A stretch of DNA of 54,415 nt from Psychrosphaera sp. B3R10 (GCF_018861025.1 NZ_JAHKQH010000043.1:1-54415), one strand, 5' to 3'; positions 8,863 through 20,065 are shown, counted from the first letter of the stretch. Program-made: numbers and translations. The notes: a model not told the origin generated them from the letters alone.

Positions 8863-9738
8863 TTAAAATCGGTGTTTGCCGTTAAGTTCAAACACGGGTA
8901 ACCATGGAATGCCGTCATGATCTTCGCTTAGTAAGTTAAGCAAACCAATGCCAATGTCGATAGACGACTGTTTTGAAAACCAATGTTCCCTTGAACCACT
9001 TATTTGAAAATATAGTTCTCCAAACTCTAAATCATCAAAGTCATAGTTTTCATCATCTCGGAAACGGCTGAGGGAGGCCGTCACCTTATAACTTGTAGTG
9101 CTCGAGGCTAAATAAGTCACTTTGTTAGACCAGGATAAATAATCCCTAAAAAAGACGATTCTACTATTGATGTCCCAACCCGTTGAGCCTTGAATATCGG
9201 TATATCTTGCTTGGAATGTTGGCATGTAAAACTGATCGACATCGTTTCTGTCATAGCCAAAAGAATGAGAACTTTCATTGTTATATATGCCAACAAACCC
9301 GGCACCTAGCTGCCATTGGTTATTAAGTGCTTTGTTTAAAACAAAGTCTGAAAGCACAGAGAAGTTACGGGCTTCGTTAAGACTCAAAAAATTTGGCAGA
9401 TAAGTAATGTCATATTCTAGGTTAAGGCCGTTATCAAAATAATATTGGCCACTTAAACTAGGTGCTAATCCAAACAGTAAATTTATGTCGTATTGCACCC
9501 AGCTTTTTTGTTCTAAATGAGACTCAATATGGCTTGGTAAATTGCCACTTAACCCTTCAAAGTAATAGCGATATGTCCCGCCAAATACCGGAAATTCAGA
9601 GAAATCAGTACTAAAAAGTTCAAAGGTATCGACATTGATAAGTCCAAAATTAATTTCATGTTGGTATCGTTCTTCGGCCGACGAAGAAAAAGCGAAAATA
9701 ATGCTGGCAAGGAAAAATAATAATTTGATGCTATTCAA
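8863..9738 (-). CDS. Outer-membrane beta-barrel protein
   Basis: A 291-aa protein with a signal peptide (SIKLLFFLASIIFAFSSSAEE) and a body rich in alternating aromatic/polar strands (YDINLLFGLAPSLSGQYYF, YKVTASLSRFRDDENYDF, FGELYFQISGSREHWF), ending in GKHRF, the terminal Phe typical of outer-membrane barrels. It may be a solitary autotransporter-like barrel; I cannot assign a ligand. Monocistronic: 234 nt separate it from the cysG stop, with no recognised feature between. Confidence 0.65.
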   Translation of the reverse strand: MNSIKLLFFLASIIFAFSSSAEERYQHEINFGLINVDTFELFSTDFSEFPVFGGTYRYYFEGLSGNLPSHIESHLEQKSWVQYDINLLFGLAPSLSGQYYFDNGLNLEYDITYLPNFLSLNEARNFSVLSDFVLNKALNNQWQLGAGFVGIYNNESSHSFGYDRNDVDQFYMPTFQARYTDIQGSTGWDINSRIVFFRDYLSWSNKVTYLASSTTSYKVTASLSRFRDDENYDFDDLEFGELYFQISGSREHWFSKQSSIDIGIGLLNLLSEDHDGIPWLPVFELNGKHRF

Positions 9739-9972
9739 TTTTTAATATCCATATAGCTACGAAATACGAGTTTTAAAGGCGTTAATTAAAAAGCGGCGCC
9801 AATTATGGCAACATTAATACCATTTCATGCAACGCCATTCCAGCTATGATTGTACATGACCGCGCAACGATACAAAGACGTTAGGTTTGTTTTAAAGACG
9901 TTTGCAAACATTTAACGTGCATTAACATCATCAAATAAAAGCAGTAAATAAAGCTTGAGACTGGCGGCCGAA

Positions 9973-11433
9973 CTACAATTTTGGTTCAGATAAATAAAAC
10001 GATGAGTCGAGATTGGCCGCATGTAGCGTTTGATGTAGGTCGACAACTTCACCAACTATGATAAGTGCAGGCGAACCAATTTTATGTTCGTCAGCTAAGG
10101 TGTCTAGCTGCGCTAGTGTGCCCGTAACGACTCTTTGGTTAGGACGAGTACCGTTTTCAATAATCGCCACTGGTGTGGAAGCGGCACGGCCATGTTTGAG
10201 TAAATTGTCTTTAACGTTGCTGCTGCGAATGATGCCCATATAAATAACTAACGTTTGATTCGACGCTGCCAATGCTGTCCAGTTTGGTTGATTGGCTTTG
10301 CCCGGCGCTTTATCACCTTCGGTTTTTTGCTCGGCACTTTTAAAATGACCCGTAATAAACTGCACAGACTGGGAGTAATCTCGGTGTGTTAACGGAATGC
10401 CTGTAGAGGCTGAACATGCTGACGCTGCGGTAATGCCTGGGATAACGTTAAATGGGATATTATTCGTTACTAGGAGTTGAGCCTCTTCGCCGCCTCTGCC
10501 AAAAATATACGGGTCGCCGCCTTTTAGCCTGCATACAACCTTTCCTTCTTTTGCCAAGTCGACAAGTAGTTGATTGATTTTTTCCTGTGGTAACGTATGT
10601 TTACCGGCCTTTTTGCCTACGGATATCATGTCGGCATCTTTACGGCATAGGCGCAAAATGTCATCGGCTATTAGGTAGTCATAAACGATAACGTCGGCCA
10701 ATTGCATAACTTGTAAGGCTTTTATGGTCAATAAATCTGGGTCGCCTGGACCACCGCCGACTAAAAAGACTTGGCCGTCACTGTTGGCTGATTTTGTTCC
10801 TGACGCCGCAGCACTTAATTCGTTTTGCATTTCTTTAGTGGCTAAATCCCATTGCTCGCCTGCGGCATATTGTGATGCTTTACCGCGGAACACACGTTCC
10901 CAAAAATGGCGACGAGATTTAAAATCGTTGATTTGCTGTTTTGCTTGCGCTCGAAATTCGCCGGCGAGCTTGGCAAATTGGCCAGTCCAGCGAGGTATGA
11001 TCTTTTCGAGTTTTTCTTTTAATAATCGGCCTAAAACCGGTGCTTTGCCGTTGGTAGAGATGGCAATAACAAGCGGTGAGCGGTCGATGATAGATGGAAA
11101 CGTAAAACCACAGAGATCTGGTTGGTCGACAACATTGACCCAAATGTTCGCAGCGTCACAATCATCTTTAACACGTTTGTTTAATGTTAAATGGTCTGTA
11201 GCCGCGATAACCAGTTGTTTTTGTTCAACGTCTGTTGATTGATATTCTTTAAAGACTCGATTGAGCTTTGAGTCCGCTATTTCTTCTAAAGCGTGATGAA
11301 ATTCAGGTGAGACAACAGTTACCTGTGCCCCAGCCTGCAATAACGACTGTACTTTACGCAACGCAACATCACCGCCACCGACAACCAGTACGGCTTTGTT
11401 TTCTAAATTAAAAAATAGCGGTAAGCTTTGCAC
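9973..11433 (-). CDS. cysG: Siroheme synthase, trifunctional
   Basis: About 486 aa. The N-terminal half is the precorrin-2 dehydrogenase/ferrochelatase (CysG-B) with NAD-binding VLVVGGGDVALRKV at about residues 15-28. The C-terminal half is uroporphyrinogen-III C-methyltransferase (CysG-A) with GGGPGDPDLLTIKALQVM and PGITAASACSASTGIPLTHR. It makes siroheme, the cofactor of the sulfite reductase encoded upstream in the same operon. I choose GTG 11433, not ATG 11472: it begins MQSLPLFFNLE like family members and overlaps the cysH stop by one base (TAGTG), implying translational coupling. Last gene of cysJIHG. Confidence 0.93.
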   Translation of the reverse strand: MQSLPLFFNLENKAVLVVGGGDVALRKVQSLLQAGAQVTVVSPEFHHALEEIADSKLNRVFKEYQSTDVEQKQLVIAATDHLTLNKRVKDDCDAANIWVNVVDQPDLCGFTFPSIIDRSPLVIAISTNGKAPVLGRLLKEKLEKIIPRWTGQFAKLAGEFRAQAKQQINDFKSRRHFWERVFRGKASQYAAGEQWDLATKEMQNELSAAASGTKSANSDGQVFLVGGGPGDPDLLTIKALQVMQLADVIVYDYLIADDILRLCRKDADMISVGKKAGKHTLPQEKINQLLVDLAKEGKVVCRLKGGDPYIFGRGGEEAQLLVTNNIPFNVIPGITAASACSASTGIPLTHRDYSQSVQFITGHFKSAEQKTEGDKAPGKANQPNWTALAASNQTLVIYMGIIRSSNVKDNLLKHGRAASTPVAIIENGTRPNQRVVTGTLAQLDTLADEHKIGSPALIIVGEVVDLHQTLHAANLDSSFYLSEPKL

Positions 11434-12206
11434 TAAATGCCGCTGCCGTCGCTTACTTCGTGTAAACCACATTCGCGTGTAAGACCAAAGAAACGCGTTT
11501 CTTCTTCGGTCATGCCAGCTTCGAGTTTTTGTGTTGTTTGCATATCACCTACCGAGACATAACCTTCTTCCCAAAGAGGGTGATAAGGTAAGTCGTGTTT
11601 TTGTAAGTACTGATATATATCACGATTTGTCCATTCCAGTATAGGGTGAAGTTTTACTACCGGCTGACTTTCACCACGGATGAAACTGTACTCTGCGACT
11701 GGTTTTTCCGCACGACTTTGTGATTGCCCCTGACGGATACCACTGAACCATGTATTTACATTTAGTTCTTGCAGCGCACGACGCATCGGCTCAACTTTAT
11801 TCATTTGGTTGTATTGCTTGATACCGCTGGCACCTTTTTCCCACAATTTACCAAATCGAGCTTCCTGCCATGCAGGTGAAAGGTCAGACCGATAAATCTG
11901 TAGGTTAAGGTTTAAACGTTCTGCAAGTTGATCGATAAACTGATACGTTTCAGGAAATAAATAACCTGTATCGGTCAATACAACTGGAATATCTGGCATC
12001 TGTTGGGTTACTAAGTGCAGCATAACCGCAGATTGGATCCCAAAGCTAGACGACAACATCGCTTGTTGTGGCAAATTCTCTAAGGCCCACTCAACACGTT
12101 TTTCAGCATTTAAAGATGACAGATCGCGATTAATTTGCGCAAGATCTGTAATCAATTCAGAACCTTGTCCTGAATTTTTTTCATTGATAGCTGTAGCACT
12201 AGTCAT
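11433..12206 (-). CDS. cysH: Phosphoadenosine phosphosulfate reductase
   Basis: About 257 aa. Reduces PAPS to sulfite with thioredoxin as the electron donor. Visible are the PP-loop-like [15 protein letters not shown], the [16 protein letters not shown] segment, and the C-terminal catalytic ECGLHE at about residues 246-251, here followed by a short VSDGSGI tail. No extra CC pairs of the APS-specific class are present, so PAPS is the expected substrate. ATG 12206 (MTSATAIN) follows a GGGAA site; the in-frame ATG at 12239 would be an unneeded extension. It sits 38 nt after cysI and overlaps cysG. Confidence 0.92.
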   Translation of the reverse strand: MTSATAINEKNSGQGSELITDLAQINRDLSSLNAEKRVEWALENLPQQAMLSSSFGIQSAVMLHLVTQQMPDIPVVLTDTGYLFPETYQFIDQLAERLNLNLQIYRSDLSPAWQEARFGKLWEKGASGIKQYNQMNKVEPMRRALQELNVNTWFSGIRQGQSQSRAEKPVAEYSFIRGESQPVVKLHPILEWTNRDIYQYLQKHDLPYHPLWEEGYVSVGDMQTTQKLEAGMTEEETRFFGLTRECGLHEVSDGSGI

Positions 12207-12244
12207 AATTTTTTCCCAATGGGGCTCAAAGGAGCCCAAATTTG

Positions 12245-13978
12245 TTAGGCGTGAAAGTCTGTTTTAGATACTTTCACTTCAGCGACGATTCCTTTACGGA
12301 TAACAAAGTCACCAAAACATTCGCCGTCATTACGTTCTTTTGCCCACGACCCAATGAGTTCGTCAAAAGCAGGCAAGTAAACGTCTTCTGAAACATTTTC
12401 TAAATACAATTTAGGAACACGAGTTCCTTCACGGTTACCACCTAAATACACATTGTATTTACCTGGTCCTTTACCAACTAAACCGATTTCTGCTAATAAA
12501 GCGCGTCCACAACCGTTTGGACAACCAACAACACGCATGATGATGTCGTCTTCTGCAATGTCGTGCTTGGCTAATATCGCCTCAGTTTTTTCTATTAAAC
12601 TTGGTAAATAACGCTCAGCTTCCGCCATGGCTAATGGACACGTTGGCATTGCTACGCAGGCCATAGAATTTTTGCGCTGTTCAGTATCGTTGTCGTCAAT
12701 AAGTCCATGTTCGCGAGCAATTTTCTCGATAATGGCTTTTTGATCAGCTGGGACACCGGCAATAATTAAGTTTTGATTTGCTGTCATGCGGAAATCACCT
12801 TGGTGAATTTCAGCAATTTTGCGACAACCTGTTTTAAGGGTTTTTTCTGGGTAATCTAAAATACGACCACTTTGGATAAATAGCGTTAAATGGTGTTTGC
12901 CATCAATGCCCTCTACCCAACCGATACGATCACCACGATGAGTGAATTCGTAAGGGCGGCTTGCTTCAAACTTAATGCCAGCACGTTTTTCAACTTCAGC
13001 TTTAAATGCGTCTGCACCAAAGTTATCTAATGTATATTTCGTTTTGGCATTTTTACGATTAGCTCGGTTACCCCAGTCACGTTGAACGCCTACGACATGT
13101 TCTGCAATTAACAAAGTATGCTCAGCCGGAATATACCCAAAGTCATCTGCTTTACGCGGATAGGTGTTTACGTCGCCGTGAGTCATTGCTAAACCGCCGC
13201 CTACAAGCACGTTAAAACCAATTAACTTGCCGTCTTCTGCAATCGCAACAAAGTTTAAGTCATTCGCGTGAATATCCACTTCGTTGTTTGGTGGGATAGT
13301 CACTGTGGTTTTAAACTTACGTGGTAAGTAAGTTGACCCTAAAATTGGTTCTTCTGTAGTTGCTTGTTTTTCGCCATCTAACCAAATTTCAGCGTACGCT
13401 TTCGTTTTTGGTAACAAATGCTCTGAAATTTTAGTCGCCCAATCATAGGCTTCTTGATGTAACTCAGATTCAACAGGATTAGTTGTGCACAACACGTTAC
13501 GGTTAACGTCGCCAGCCGTTGCTATCGAGTCGATACCAACACTGTCTAACATTTGGTGCATGCCTCTGATATGCGGCTTTAATACCCCATGAAACTGAAA
13601 CGTTTGACGTGTGGTTAAGCGAATGCTGCCATACATGGTTTTGTCATCTGCAAATTTGTCGATGGCTAACCATTGCGCTGGTTGAATAATACCGCCAGGC
13701 ATACGGGCACGAAGCATTACGTTATGTAACGGTTCTAATTTTTGTTTAGAACGTTCTGCACGAATATCGCGGTCGTCTTGCTGATACATACCGTGGAAGC
13801 GGATCAACTGGAAGTTGTCTGCAGTGAATCCACCAGTGAGTTGGTCAGTAAGATCGGCTTCAATTGTGCCGCGTAAAAAATTACTCTGTGTCTTTAAGCG
13901 CTCGTTATCAGCAAACTTTGCATTGGCATCGTGCTTGCTGTTTGGCTTAATGTCATTGTTTTCTAAATCTATGCTCAC
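12245..13978 (-). CDS. cysI: Sulfite reductase [NADPH] hemoprotein beta-subunit
   Basis: A 577-aa protein that reduces sulfite to sulfide at a siroheme-4Fe4S centre. The four cluster cysteines are in [19 protein letters not shown] and [17 protein letters not shown], about residues 441-491. Substrate-binding segments [20 protein letters not shown] and TGDVNRNVL-type motifs ([14 protein letters not shown]) are intact. Start GTG 13978 with AGGA about 7 nt upstream. It lies 27 nt downstream of cysJ and partners its product in the alpha8-beta4-type holoenzyme. Confidence 0.94.
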   Translation of the reverse strand: MSIDLENNDIKPNSKHDANAKFADNERLKTQSNFLRGTIEADLTDQLTGGFTADNFQLIRFHGMYQQDDRDIRAERSKQKLEPLHNVMLRARMPGGIIQPAQWLAIDKFADDKTMYGSIRLTTRQTFQFHGVLKPHIRGMHQMLDSVGIDSIATAGDVNRNVLCTTNPVESELHQEAYDWATKISEHLLPKTKAYAEIWLDGEKQATTEEPILGSTYLPRKFKTTVTIPPNNEVDIHANDLNFVAIAEDGKLIGFNVLVGGGLAMTHGDVNTYPRKADDFGYIPAEHTLLIAEHVVGVQRDWGNRANRKNAKTKYTLDNFGADAFKAEVEKRAGIKFEASRPYEFTHRGDRIGWVEGIDGKHHLTLFIQSGRILDYPEKTLKTGCRKIAEIHQGDFRMTANQNLIIAGVPADQKAIIEKIAREHGLIDDNDTEQRKNSMACVAMPTCPLAMAEAERYLPSLIEKTEAILAKHDIAEDDIIMRVVGCPNGCGRALLAEIGLVGKGPGKYNVYLGGNREGTRVPKLYLENVSEDVYLPAFDELIGSWAKERNDGECFGDFVIRKGIVAEVKVSKTDFHA

Positions 13979-14005
13979 GTTAATTCCTAAAATTCTGTTC
14001 GACTA

Positions 14006-15835
14006 TTAATACACGTCTTTTTGATAACGATGGGTGCTACGCAACTCTTTAAGGTATAGCTCTGCTTGTTCGTCATCTTTACCGCCATGAGTTTTAACAA
14101 TATCAAGGAGGGTTTGATGTACGTCTTTTGCCATACGGTTTGCGTCACCACAAATATAAAAATGCGCGCCTTTTTCTAACCATGCAAATACGTCTTTGCC
14201 TTGCTCGCGTAATCTGTCTTGAACATAGATTTTTTCGGCTTGGTCACGGCTAAACGCTAGGTCGACTTTAGATAATAGGCCAGATTTAACGTAGCCTTGG
14301 ATTTCAACTTGATACAAGAAGTCTTGGGTAAAGTTAGGGTTGCCAAAGAACAACCAGTTTTCACCTTCGGCGTCACGTGCATCACGTTCTTGTAAAAATG
14401 CTCTAAATGGCGCAATACCCGTACCTGGACCAACCATGATCACTGGAGTATTGTCGTCACTTGGTAAGCGGAAATTGTTGTTGTGCTCGATAAAGACTTT
14501 TATCGATGCACCTTCTTCAGCACGACGTGCTAAATAACCAGAACAACCGCCTAAATGTTCGCTGTCAAACGCGTCGAATTCGACAAGTCCAACCGTTAAA
14601 TGAACTTCATCTTCAACTTCAGCTTGGCTTGACGCGATTGAGTATAAACGTGCTTGTAACTTACGGGCACAATCAACTAACGTTTGAGCGTCTAATTTAG
14701 CTGGGTTTTGAGCGACAACATCAAATATTTGACGTGCTTCGATGTATTCACGCAATGCGGCTTTATCTTCAACAAGTTTTAGTAGCTCTGCATTATTTGT
14801 TACATGGGCATACTTGTCGACAAATCCTGGGTAAGATTGCGTTAATTCTAACTTTTCAATTAGTGCTTGGCGCACAGTGAGTGATTCTTCGCCTAACTTA
14901 ACTTGCTCTTCGCCTGTTAATTCAACTTGAGTTAACAGTGCATCTACAAGCGTCTCGTCGTTTAAGAAGAACATGCCTAGTGCGTCACCAGGCTGATACG
15001 TTAATCCTGACTCTTCAAGCGAGATTTCAACGTGGCGAACATCTTTTGTAGAGTCACGCCCGGTAATTTTTTGCGAAACCGATAATTCAGCGGCAAATGG
15101 GTTTTGTTTTGTGTACTGGCTCGCTTGAGGTGCAGGCGCACCAAATCCAGCCATTGGTATCACTTGTGCGCTACCTTGTGAGCTTGCTTTGAGTTCAGGT
15201 TCAAATGCGTCCACGGCACCAGTAATCCAGGCTGGTACTTGGTCTTCATAATCAACGTCTAACTCGGCACGAGTAACAACCGTTTCAGCACCTAATGCTT
15301 TAAAGCGTTCTTCAAAGTCGATGGCTGTTTTGCAGAAAAATTCATAGCTTGAATCGCCTAAGCCGATAACCGCGACTTTCACGCCAGCTAATTTAGGCGC
15401 TTTTTTAGACGCTAAGAATTCGTGCAATGCTTCTGCGTCTTCAGGTGGTTCACCTTCACCGTAGGTAGAAACAGCAATCGCGATATATTTTTCTTTTTTA
15501 AGTTGGTTAGGCTTGTAGTCAGCCATGTTTACCAATTTAACTGCTAAACCACGAGATTCAGCTTGTTCTTTCAATTGATTAGCAACACCTTTAGCGTTAC
15601 CTGTTTGCGAACCATATAAAATAGTTAGCACTGAGGCTTCGTTGGTTTGCGTAGCAACGCCCGCAGGTTGTGCCGCTGGCATAGCTGCATTGGCCGTAGC
15701 TGCTAAATAGCCGCTTACCCATGCCTGTTGGATTGGGTTTAAAGCGCTGACCAAAGTTTGCAGGTCTGCCACTTGCTGCGCCGACAATGGCGACGAAGCT
15801 TGATTCAATTGTTGTACAAGTTGTGTTGGACTCAT
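14006..15835 (-). CDS. cysJ: Sulfite reductase [NADPH] flavoprotein alpha-subunit
   Basis: About 609 aa. The order is: N-terminal helical segment, flavodoxin-like FMN domain (ILYGSQTGNAKGVANQL at about 70-86; STYGEGEPPEDA), FAD domain (RLYSIASSQ at about 398-406; GGCSGYLA) and NADP-binding domain (MVGPGTGIAPFRAFLQERDA at about 465), ending in RYQKDVY as in other CysJ proteins. It passes electrons from NADPH to CysI. ATG 15835 (MSPTQLVQQL) is chosen; the in-frame ATG at 15904 would add 23 atypical residues. First gene of the operon; its promoter lies in 15836-16078, shared divergently with the lipid kinase gene. Confidence 0.93.
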   Translation of the reverse strand: MSPTQLVQQLNQASSPLSAQQVADLQTLVSALNPIQQAWVSGYLAATANAAMPAAQPAGVATQTNEASVLTILYGSQTGNAKGVANQLKEQAESRGLAVKLVNMADYKPNQLKKEKYIAIAVSTYGEGEPPEDAEALHEFLASKKAPKLAGVKVAVIGLGDSSYEFFCKTAIDFEERFKALGAETVVTRAELDVDYEDQVPAWITGAVDAFEPELKASSQGSAQVIPMAGFGAPAPQASQYTKQNPFAAELSVSQKITGRDSTKDVRHVEISLEESGLTYQPGDALGMFFLNDETLVDALLTQVELTGEEQVKLGEESLTVRQALIEKLELTQSYPGFVDKYAHVTNNAELLKLVEDKAALREYIEARQIFDVVAQNPAKLDAQTLVDCARKLQARLYSIASSQAEVEDEVHLTVGLVEFDAFDSEHLGGCSGYLARRAEEGASIKVFIEHNNNFRLPSDDNTPVIMVGPGTGIAPFRAFLQERDARDAEGENWLFFGNPNFTQDFLYQVEIQGYVKSGLLSKVDLAFSRDQAEKIYVQDRLREQGKDVFAWLEKGAHFYICGDANRMAKDVHQTLLDIVKTHGGKDDEQAELYLKELRSTHRYQKDVY

Positions 15836-16078
15836 AACGATCTCGGATTTATGGATTACAGAGGGGGATTGTAGAAAAGGATCACTACTACGATAAAGTA
15901 TCAATAGTATACTGTTTATTACTTTTTGATATAAAGGTCCGCAAGTGGCTGTTTTTACTGGATGTGGTCAGACTAGGTGATGATATTACTTTTTACTATG
16001 ACATAGATCTTTTTTTGTTTAACCTGATAGGCTGTAACAAAAGTGCCAACTGACGGCCTAAAGTACCCGAGAGAATGA

Positions 16079-16981
16079 ATGACAGCAAGAAAATATTTGG
16101 TGGTTTTTAATCCCTTACCAAATCGTCGTCGAACGCGCCGGTTAAATAAACTTGTAGCGAAGCTTGGTCAAATGCAGTTTGACTATACGCTTTATCCAAC
16201 GGCGCCAACCGTTAGTGCCAATAAAATATTTTTTGCTAAGCACCACACCGAATACACCGATGTTATTGTTGTGGGGGGTGACGGTACATTTAACTTAATG
16301 ATTAATGTACTGATTGATTACAACTTTAATGTGGCGTTAATGCCAGCCGGTACGGGGAATGACTTTGCCCGAGCCTGGTACGGGAAAAACCGAAATAATC
16401 TCGATTACCTTTTGAACGTCGTCACCGGCGAGGAAAACAAAACCATCCACCTTGGCTATTGTGAATTTCTAGGCTCTAAAACAGCGGAGTTGGTGTATTA
16501 CCATAATGTATTAGGTATTGGTTTTGACGCCGCTATCGCCAAGGCGTTAAGACACAACAAAGGGACAGTTCCGAGTTTAAGTTATCTTATCGCGGCTTTG
16601 TGGTATATCCCGCTTTACCGGGAACCCGAATGTACCATTTCGTATGACAATAAAACGGAAACCTATTTTAACTTTATGACGGCCTTTGCTAACAGTCGCT
16701 TTTTTGGAAGCGGTTTACCAATCGCGCCTAAGGCCAACCCCGAGGACAATAGTGTGCAAATGGTCAAGTTGGCAAAACAAGACTTATGGACCAAGTTAGC
16801 TTTATTAGTAAAGTTGCTGTTTGCAAAACACTCTGGGTCGGATCATGTTGAAATTAAGTCGATGTCACAACCTCTTGTGGTTGAAACAACAGGCTTAGAT
16901 ATTGAAGCAGACGGAGAGTATCTAGGGCAAAGCCCCTGTAAAATTGGTGTTTCAAAACAAGGGCTACGTTTAAAGCAGTAA
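16079..16981 (+). CDS. Diacylglycerol/lipid kinase family protein (YegS/BmrU-like)
   Basis: A 300-aa cytosolic or peripheral-membrane lipid kinase of the DAGK catalytic-domain superfamily. Diagnostic sites are VVVGGDGTFNLMINVL at about residues 61-76 and LMPAGTGNDFARAW at about 85-98, with a C-terminal DGE (IEADGEYLG). Length is normal. The lipid substrate cannot be told from the sequence. RBS GAGAG lies directly upstream. Monocistronic, divergent from cysJ. Confidence 0.85.
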   Translation: MTARKYLVVFNPLPNRRRTRRLNKLVAKLGQMQFDYTLYPTAPTVSANKIFFAKHHTEYTDVIVVGGDGTFNLMINVLIDYNFNVALMPAGTGNDFARAWYGKNRNNLDYLLNVVTGEENKTIHLGYCEFLGSKTAELVYYHNVLGIGFDAAIAKALRHNKGTVPSLSYLIAALWYIPLYREPECTISYDNKTETYFNFMTAFANSRFFGSGLPIAPKANPEDNSVQMVKLAKQDLWTKLALLVKLLFAKHSGSDHVEIKSMSQPLVVETTGLDIEADGEYLGQSPCKIGVSKQGLRLKQ

Positions 16982-17046
16982 TACCATAGGTATTACGCTA
17001 GCGGCACACTATAAAAACAAAGTGATGTTCATTAAAAGACGGGCAC

Positions 17047-17070
17047 AAAAAAGGGCGCAAAAGCACCCTT
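17047..17070 (-). terminator. Rho-independent terminator of the DUF481 gene
   Basis: On the minus strand AAGGGTGC, loop TTTT and GCGCCCTT form an 8-bp stem with one A-C mismatch, followed by a T tract. It is placed about 50 nt beyond the stop at 17123. Confidence 0.75.
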
Positions 17071-17122
17071 ATTTCGTATTGGTTGATATCTAATATTTAG
17101 TTGGCCAAAAACCAACGATATA

Positions 17123-17878
17123 TTAGAAGTTTACAACAACAGTAACACTTGTTTCAGTGTCTGTTTTTTCAAAGCCTTCAGCAACATTGGTATTTGAAAT
17201 TGTTTTAAAGCCAAATTTCATTTGCATAGAAGAACTGAAAGATGCAGAAACACCCGTTTCAGTAATTGTTTGAGTATTGTCTAAACCAGGAGCGTGCTCA
17301 ATACTTACGTTTTGAACAAACTTAGTCATGTCGTTAATTTTCCACTCTAGAGCGGCAGAACCACGGTATAATTCACTGTCATCGCTGTCGTCAGTACCTT
17401 GTACTTTAGCGTCAACAAAACCGGCACCAACATCTAAGTCTAAAAATAGGTTTTCTTTTTCAAGAGCACGGAAGCTATAACCACCAGATACAGTTGCGTA
17501 TGTAGCATAAGCACCGTATTGAGTGTCAGCATAACTACCTAAAACAAACGCTGAAGATTTACCGCTAACTTTGTAGCTACCTTTTGCAGAAGCATTCCAA
17601 CGGTCGTCAGTTTCCTGAGTCATTTTGTTGCCGTCAGAATCTTTGATTTCAGCTTCTTTTTTCAACATGTCGAAAGTATATTTGTTTGTCCACTTTTCTA
17701 GTTGTTGCTTAGCAACAATCTTAGTGAAGAATGAAGATGTATCAGTATTACCAGATGTTAATAGAACACCAAGCTCTGCAGTTATGTCAAAGTTAGATGT
17801 TTTTGCTGGCTCAGCAGCAGTTGCAATATTTGAAAACAATGCTGATGCAACAGCGCCAAGTACCAAGTAATTATTCAT
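17123..17878 (-). CDS. DUF481 (YdiY-like) outer-membrane protein, copy 1
   Basis: A 251-aa DUF481 protein with a signal peptide (LVLGAVASALFSNIATAAE) and the family hallmark ELGVLLTSGNTDTSSFFTKI at about residues 34-53, then beta-strands to the C-terminal VTVVVNF, a barrel-type terminal Phe. DUF481 members such as E. coli YdiY are outer-membrane barrels, in some species induced by salt or acid; transport is not established. It is the second of two tandem paralogues. Confidence 0.85.
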   Translation of the reverse strand: MNNYLVLGAVASALFSNIATAAEPAKTSNFDITAELGVLLTSGNTDTSSFFTKIVAKQQLEKWTNKYTFDMLKKEAEIKDSDGNKMTQETDDRWNASAKGSYKVSGKSSAFVLGSYADTQYGAYATYATVSGGYSFRALEKENLFLDLDVGAGFVDAKVQGTDDSDDSELYRGSAALEWKINDMTKFVQNVSIEHAPGLDNTQTITETGVSASFSSSMQMKFGFKTISNTNVAEGFEKTDTETSVTVVVNF

Positions 17879-18026
17879 GTATAAAATTTCCGTGTTAAGT
17901 TTTTTGTGGTTACTAATAAAATATAAATTTTGAATTTGTTAATTAAAGTAGAAGACTTTTCGAATATGTCCAATTTATCACGCGATAAAATCGAATAAAT
18001 TACATATTCATGACAAATGGGTCTTT

Positions 18027-18815
18027 TTAAATGTTAACAACTAGAGTGACAGACGTTTGAGTATCTAAATTTTTTAGATTAGTGGCCACTTCACTGTTAT
18101 GAATCGCTCGAAAACCTACTTTCATCTGCATTGAGTCACTAATTTTAGTGACGATTGATGTTTCTGAGATGCTTCTGTTATTAAAGCCAGCTGTTTGCAC
18201 ACTTACATTTTGAACAAATTTAGCGCTTTTAGATATTACCCAAGAATAGGCCGCTGAAGCGCGTACAACAGGACCTTCTTCAACAGCCCCGTCAGCTTTC
18301 AATACGCCTCTTGCGTATCCAGGACCTAAGTTTAGATCTAGAAACATGTTTGATTTGTTGATGCCGCGGAAAGCATAACCCGCAACTATCATCGAGTATT
18401 TAGTAAAAGAAGCAAATCGATCGTCGGTGTGTGAAATCAATGCAAAGACACCATTGGTTCGCGTTAGCTCATAGTTTCCTTGAGCATCAAATGAATACTT
18501 TTCAGCAGTAGTCGTTAGTACTTCTCTATTTTTTTCTGAATCAAACTTTTCGTCTTGTTTTAATAAGGCATTTAAATCGTACTTGAACCGCCATTTTAAT
18601 ATCTCGTGTGAAGCGGTTATTTTACTTAAAAACGACGTTGAATTTGTATTACCAGATGTGAGGAGGACACCAAGTTCGGCCGACATATCCCATTCTTTAT
18701 CTTTGAACATAGGTTCAAGTTTATAGTTGCCAGGTGATGCGAGCATCATCATGCGAGCTTCGGCTCCAATTGGCAAAAAAACTAAAATAAAAAATAAAAA
18801 GACTCTATAGGTCAC
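18027..18815 (-). CDS. DUF481 (YdiY-like) outer-membrane protein, copy 2
   Basis: A 262-aa paralogue of the gene at 17123-17878. The hallmark is MSAELGVLLTSGNTNSTSFLSKI at about 44-66 and the end is DTQTSVTLVVNI, mirroring the neighbour's DTETSVTVVVNF. The signal peptide is MTYRVFLFFILVFLPIGAEA. The pair is a local duplication with considerable divergence. 148 nt of AT-rich DNA lie between them, enough for a separate promoter for copy 1. Confidence 0.83.
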   Translation of the reverse strand: MTYRVFLFFILVFLPIGAEARMMMLASPGNYKLEPMFKDKEWDMSAELGVLLTSGNTNSTSFLSKITASHEILKWRFKYDLNALLKQDEKFDSEKNREVLTTTAEKYSFDAQGNYELTRTNGVFALISHTDDRFASFTKYSMIVAGYAFRGINKSNMFLDLNLGPGYARGVLKADGAVEEGPVVRASAAYSWVISKSAKFVQNVSVQTAGFNNRSISETSIVTKISDSMQMKVGFRAIHNSEVATNLKNLDTQTSVTLVVNI

Positions 18816-20058
18816 GAACTTTCCTACGCAAATATTAAATTGTTAACAAGCCGCGTATTGTATACTAATTAATCACCACTTTTCGAGAGCAAATCGAGTA
18901 TTAACACTAAATATTTTTAATAATGGGCTATTTATTTTTGTTATTGAACGAAATTTCGGCGGAATAAGGAATTCAGTTGTTTTAATGATCTGCTTATTGG
19001 AAAATGCGCCTTTAAAATTTTGGAGTAAGTTATGGCAGGTCAGCAGTTTGACGTAATCGTTATCGGAGCGGGTGCAGCCGGATTGATGTGTGCAGCACAA
19101 GCGGGTTATCGGGGACGTCGTGTATTATTGCTTGATCACGCAAAGCAAGCCGGGAAAAAGATATTAATTTCTGGCGGCGGCCGCTGTAATTTTACTAATA
19201 TGGATGTCGAGCCTAGCAACTATTTATGCAGCAATGAGCACTTTGTTAAATCGGCGTTGTCTCGTTATACCCAGTGGGACTTTTTAAGTCTGATTGCCAA
19301 ATATGAGATTGCTTACCACGAACGCGACTTTGGTCAGCTTTTTTGTGACGACAGTGCCAAAGATATCGTGCGACTATTAATGGGCGAATGCAACGAAGCC
19401 GGCGTTAAAGTTCAGCTTAGATCCGAAATTACAAACGTAACAAAAACCAACTCAGGTTTTGAGGTGCAAACATCTGGCCTTAACTATCAATGTGAGTCTG
19501 TTGTTATCGCAACAGGCGGGCTGTCTATGCCTAAATTGGGTGCTACACCATTTGGTTATAAAGTGGCTGAGCAGTTTGGGTTAACGGTATTGCCAACACG
19601 CGCTGGCCTTGTGCCATTTACCCTGCATGACCATGACAAAGCGATTTATGCTGATTTATCTGGCGTATCGCTCCCGATTCGAGTGGAATCAAAAGACGGC
19701 ACTTCGTTCCCCGCCGACATGTTATTTACCCACCGAGGTTTGTCTGGTCCATCGATTTTACAAATCTCCAATTATTGGTTACCAGGCGAAGCGGTTTCAA
19801 TCGATTTGCTGCCTCATATCGACTTAAAACAAGAACTGGATAATTTAAAACAACAGTCGTCAAATCAAAGCCTAAAAAATACGTTAGCGCAGTGGTTACC
19901 AAAACGGTTTATCGAAGCATTAATCGAGTCAAAACAACTCGTTGACAAGCCAATAAAGCAGCTCCAGCATAAAGACTTAGACAACACCATCGCCACCATT
20001 CATCAGTGGCAAGTAAAACCAAACGGCACTGAAGGTTACCGAACCGCCGAAGGAGATG

Positions 20059-20065
20059 AACATTA
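20059..20065 (+). repeat. Left terminal inverted repeat of the island
   Basis: AACATTA, extended imperfectly as AACATTACAAGTTA, lies 7 nt inside the left edge. The right end carries the same heptamer inverted at 44021-44027 (AACATTATAATTAC read outward-in). Likely part of the recombinase binding sites; the match is short. Confidence 0.45.
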